A stretch of 5,435 nucleotides of DNA from contig PCYF01000064.1 of the NCBI GenBank assembly GCA_002762915.1, positions 9,418 to 14,852 on the forward strand. The letters run 5' to 3'. The DNA is from Candidatus Woesearchaeota archaeon CG10_big_fil_rev_8_21_14_0_10_32_9 (GTDB lineage Archaea; Nanobdellota; Nanobdellia; Woesearchaeales; 21-14-0-10-32-9). A program made the translations under genes and the position numbers. This document shows, one piece after another, positions 4,267 through 5,435 of this stretch. The notes under the pieces were generated by a model. The model was not told where the DNA came from. It saw only the letters and a program-made list of their open reading frames with translations, and searched no databases. Every line of letters starts with the position of its first letter. Position 1 is the stretch's first letter.

Positions 4267-5435
4267 TCATTTTAGATATTCTTTGAATACTGGATGATCC
4301 ATTCTTTTGGAGACATCTATTGCTCGTTGAACATTTTCAGAAATAATATTTTGAACGACTTCTTTTTGTTTTGGAATTAATTTGTGTTGTCTTTTCTCTA
4401 TTTCATCAATTATTTTTTTTGTCGCTTCTACTTCGAGAGCATCTTCTCTTTTTTGTTCACTTATTTCTTGCAAATATTCTTCTTTTACTTTTATTTTATG
4501 CCAGAGTGCAAAAGGCGCAATTCTCTTTAGATGTGTTTTTTCTACTCGTTTTTTTCCTTCGATCCACGCCAACATTTTGGAGTATTTATCTATCGTCAGA
4601 ACTGTTCTAGTAGAAAAATCGTTTTGTACCACATTACAAGCATAATTAGAGAAATGACAGTCAGTAGGACAATCTTGATTAGTTCTTTTTTGTCCAAACA
4701 ATTGACAGCTTCCAAGCTCAGAAATTATTACATCAAATAAAAAATTTGAATCCTGATCAAACTCTATACTTTTAACTTCTTCATTTATTTGATTCAAATC
4801 CCTTTCAGTAAATAATTCTAATCCTGTTTTTGATTCTGTTATTGATTTGTATGCTCTTTTTATCTGTCCGAGTTCCTCGTTAAATTCTTTTTTCGTTAGA
4901 TGTTGACGACTCAGTAAATCATAATATGCATCCTCTAAATCTTTTGAATCAAGAGAAATACTTTTATGATATCTCATAGATCTGAAATTATTAAGTCCTG
5001 GAGATTTGGATTCAACAGCCAATTCAAATCTATCTAGTAATGGCGGAATTATTCCAGTATTTCCAGCATCAGAATAATTTCGCGTTGCAAACCAAGGACA
5101 ATCTTCCACTTCAAGTGTAGAATTGAGATATGACCATCTATCTGTCTGCATACCTGTAAGCAACAAATTTTGTTTATTTGAGGGAATTCTATTTATTTCA
5201 TCAACAATTTTAGGTCTACTTAATACAAACTCACTCCATATTACTTTTTCTTTACCTTGATTTAATTCTCCGAGATTCGGTCTTCCTATTACTTGATCAT
5301 TTGCAATTTCGGGATTGCCTTTTATACTACTAGAATTGTAAATTTTTCTAGGTAAAAGATAAATCAGTGAAGATATTGTTTCTGATAATGTTGTTTTTCC
5401 AAGACCGTATTCGCCAACATACAATAATTTTCCAT
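4267..5435 (-). CDS. MoxR-family AAA+ ATPase (5' end outside window)
   Basis: The frame is open to the right edge, so the N-terminus is missing; 388 full codons are visible, numbered here from the first full codon (5433-5431). Walker A is GEYGLGKT (7-14). Walker B is KIVDEIN (75-81, Asp78-Glu79). Sensor 1 is Asn119 in WFATRN, followed by IIPPLLDRF with the arginine-finger Arg135. STR (274-276) is in the place of sensor 2, in a helical lid ending MLAWIEGKKRVEKTHLKRIAPFALWHKI. VDEINR, ATRN and LLDRF are characteristic of MoxR proteins. Known of the family: MoxR ATPases form ring oligomers that remodel proteins with a vWA partner, here the adjacent gene. Unusual: a four-Cys cluster between core and lid, an N-rich Walker B neighbourhood kept intact, and a long charged C-terminal helix (about 315-388). 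Translation could be read from a TTG at 5424, but that would remove residues just before Walker A, so the true start lies upstream of the window. Confidence 0.92.
   Translation of the reverse strand, partial: GKLLYVGEYGLGKTTLSETISSLIYLLPRKIYNSSSIKGNPEIANDQVIGRPNLGELNQGKEKVIWSEFVLSRPKIVDEINRIPSNKQNLLLTGMQTDRWSYLNSTLEVEDCPWFATRNYSDAGNTGIIPPLLDRFELAVESKSPGLNNFRSMRYHKSISLDSKDLEDAYYDLLSRQHLTKKEFNEELGQIKRAYKSITESKTGLELFTERDLNQINEEVKSIEFDQDSNFLFDVIISELGSCQLFGQKRTNQDCPTDCHFSNYACNVVQNDFSTRTVLTIDKYSKMLAWIEGKKRVEKTHLKRIAPFALWHKIKVKEEYLQEISEQKREDALEVEATKKIIDEIEKRQHKLIPKQKEVVQNIISENVQRAIDVSKRMDHPVFKEYLK
4636..4707 (-). other. Four-cysteine cluster in the AAA+ ATPase (C-x11-C-x3-C-x6-C)
   Basis: Encodes Cys243, Cys255, Cys259 and Cys266 of the visible ATPase fragment, with CPTDCHFSNYAC at the centre. 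It lies just before the sensor-2 region. Spacing of this kind would suit a zinc or iron-sulfur site, with His260 as an alternative ligand. Standard MoxR proteins are not known to me to carry such a cluster. Metal binding is inferred only from residue spacing. Confidence 0.5.

Noticed and set aside
4371..4740. Overlapping plus-strand open frames opposite the ATPase lid
   Set aside because: Antisense of the conserved MoxR frame, with the same Phe/Leu-rich artefact composition and no Shine-Dalgarno or TATA context.
5422..5424. TTG at 5424 as the start codon of the ATPase
   Set aside because: It falls inside the first beta strand, a few residues before Walker A, and the frame continues to the window edge. 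MoxR proteins have more sequence before Walker A.

Overview
The window looks like a piece of a low-GC archaeal genome, most likely a DPANN archaeon of the Woesearchaeota/Pacearchaeota type. Three things point there. The leftmost gene starts with a class III (type IV pilin-like) signal peptide of the RKG|QGALEF...TTYGWA form that is common in those lineages. There is a recognisable archaeal Gins51-type replication factor. The promoters are archaeal TATA boxes (TTTAAATA, CTTTATAAAA), two of them about 25-30 bp from the start codon, as expected for leaderless mRNAs. The phylum is an inference; archaeal origin is well supported.

Layout. (1) 1-1195, minus strand: a secreted or surface protein cut by the left window edge, with a pilin-like N-terminus, a PKD-like segment and at least five 25-residue BspA-type (DUF285) repeats. 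(2) 1196-1282: a short divergent promoter region. (3) 1283-1990, plus strand: a GINS subunit, Gins51-like, with an apparently leaderless mRNA. (4) 1987-2076, minus strand: a 29-codon acidic ORF with its own TATA box, overlapping the GINS stop codon tail-to-tail. (5) 2077-2193: a small intergenic stretch with three short palindromic elements and no RNA gene that I can recognise. (6) 2194-5435, minus strand: a compact three-gene operon, read from right to left: a MoxR-family AAA+ ATPase (5' end outside the window), a protein joining an HExxH zincin-like domain to a C-terminal von Willebrand A (vWA) domain, and a 195-residue protein I do not recognise.

How the genes work together. The three-gene operon is the most interesting part. 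MoxR AAA+ ATPases work with vWA proteins as chaperone-like remodelling pairs (RavA-ViaA and relatives). The spacing here (10 bp, then a 4-bp ATGA overlap preceded by a good Shine-Dalgarno) argues that all three proteins are made together, so the orphan third protein is a candidate adaptor, substrate or effector of a MoxR/metallopeptidase-vWA machine. The ATPase carries an unusual four-cysteine cluster in its C-terminal part, and the vWA protein keeps both a complete MIDAS and an intact HExxH. The GINS gene and the surface protein seem functionally unrelated to this operon.
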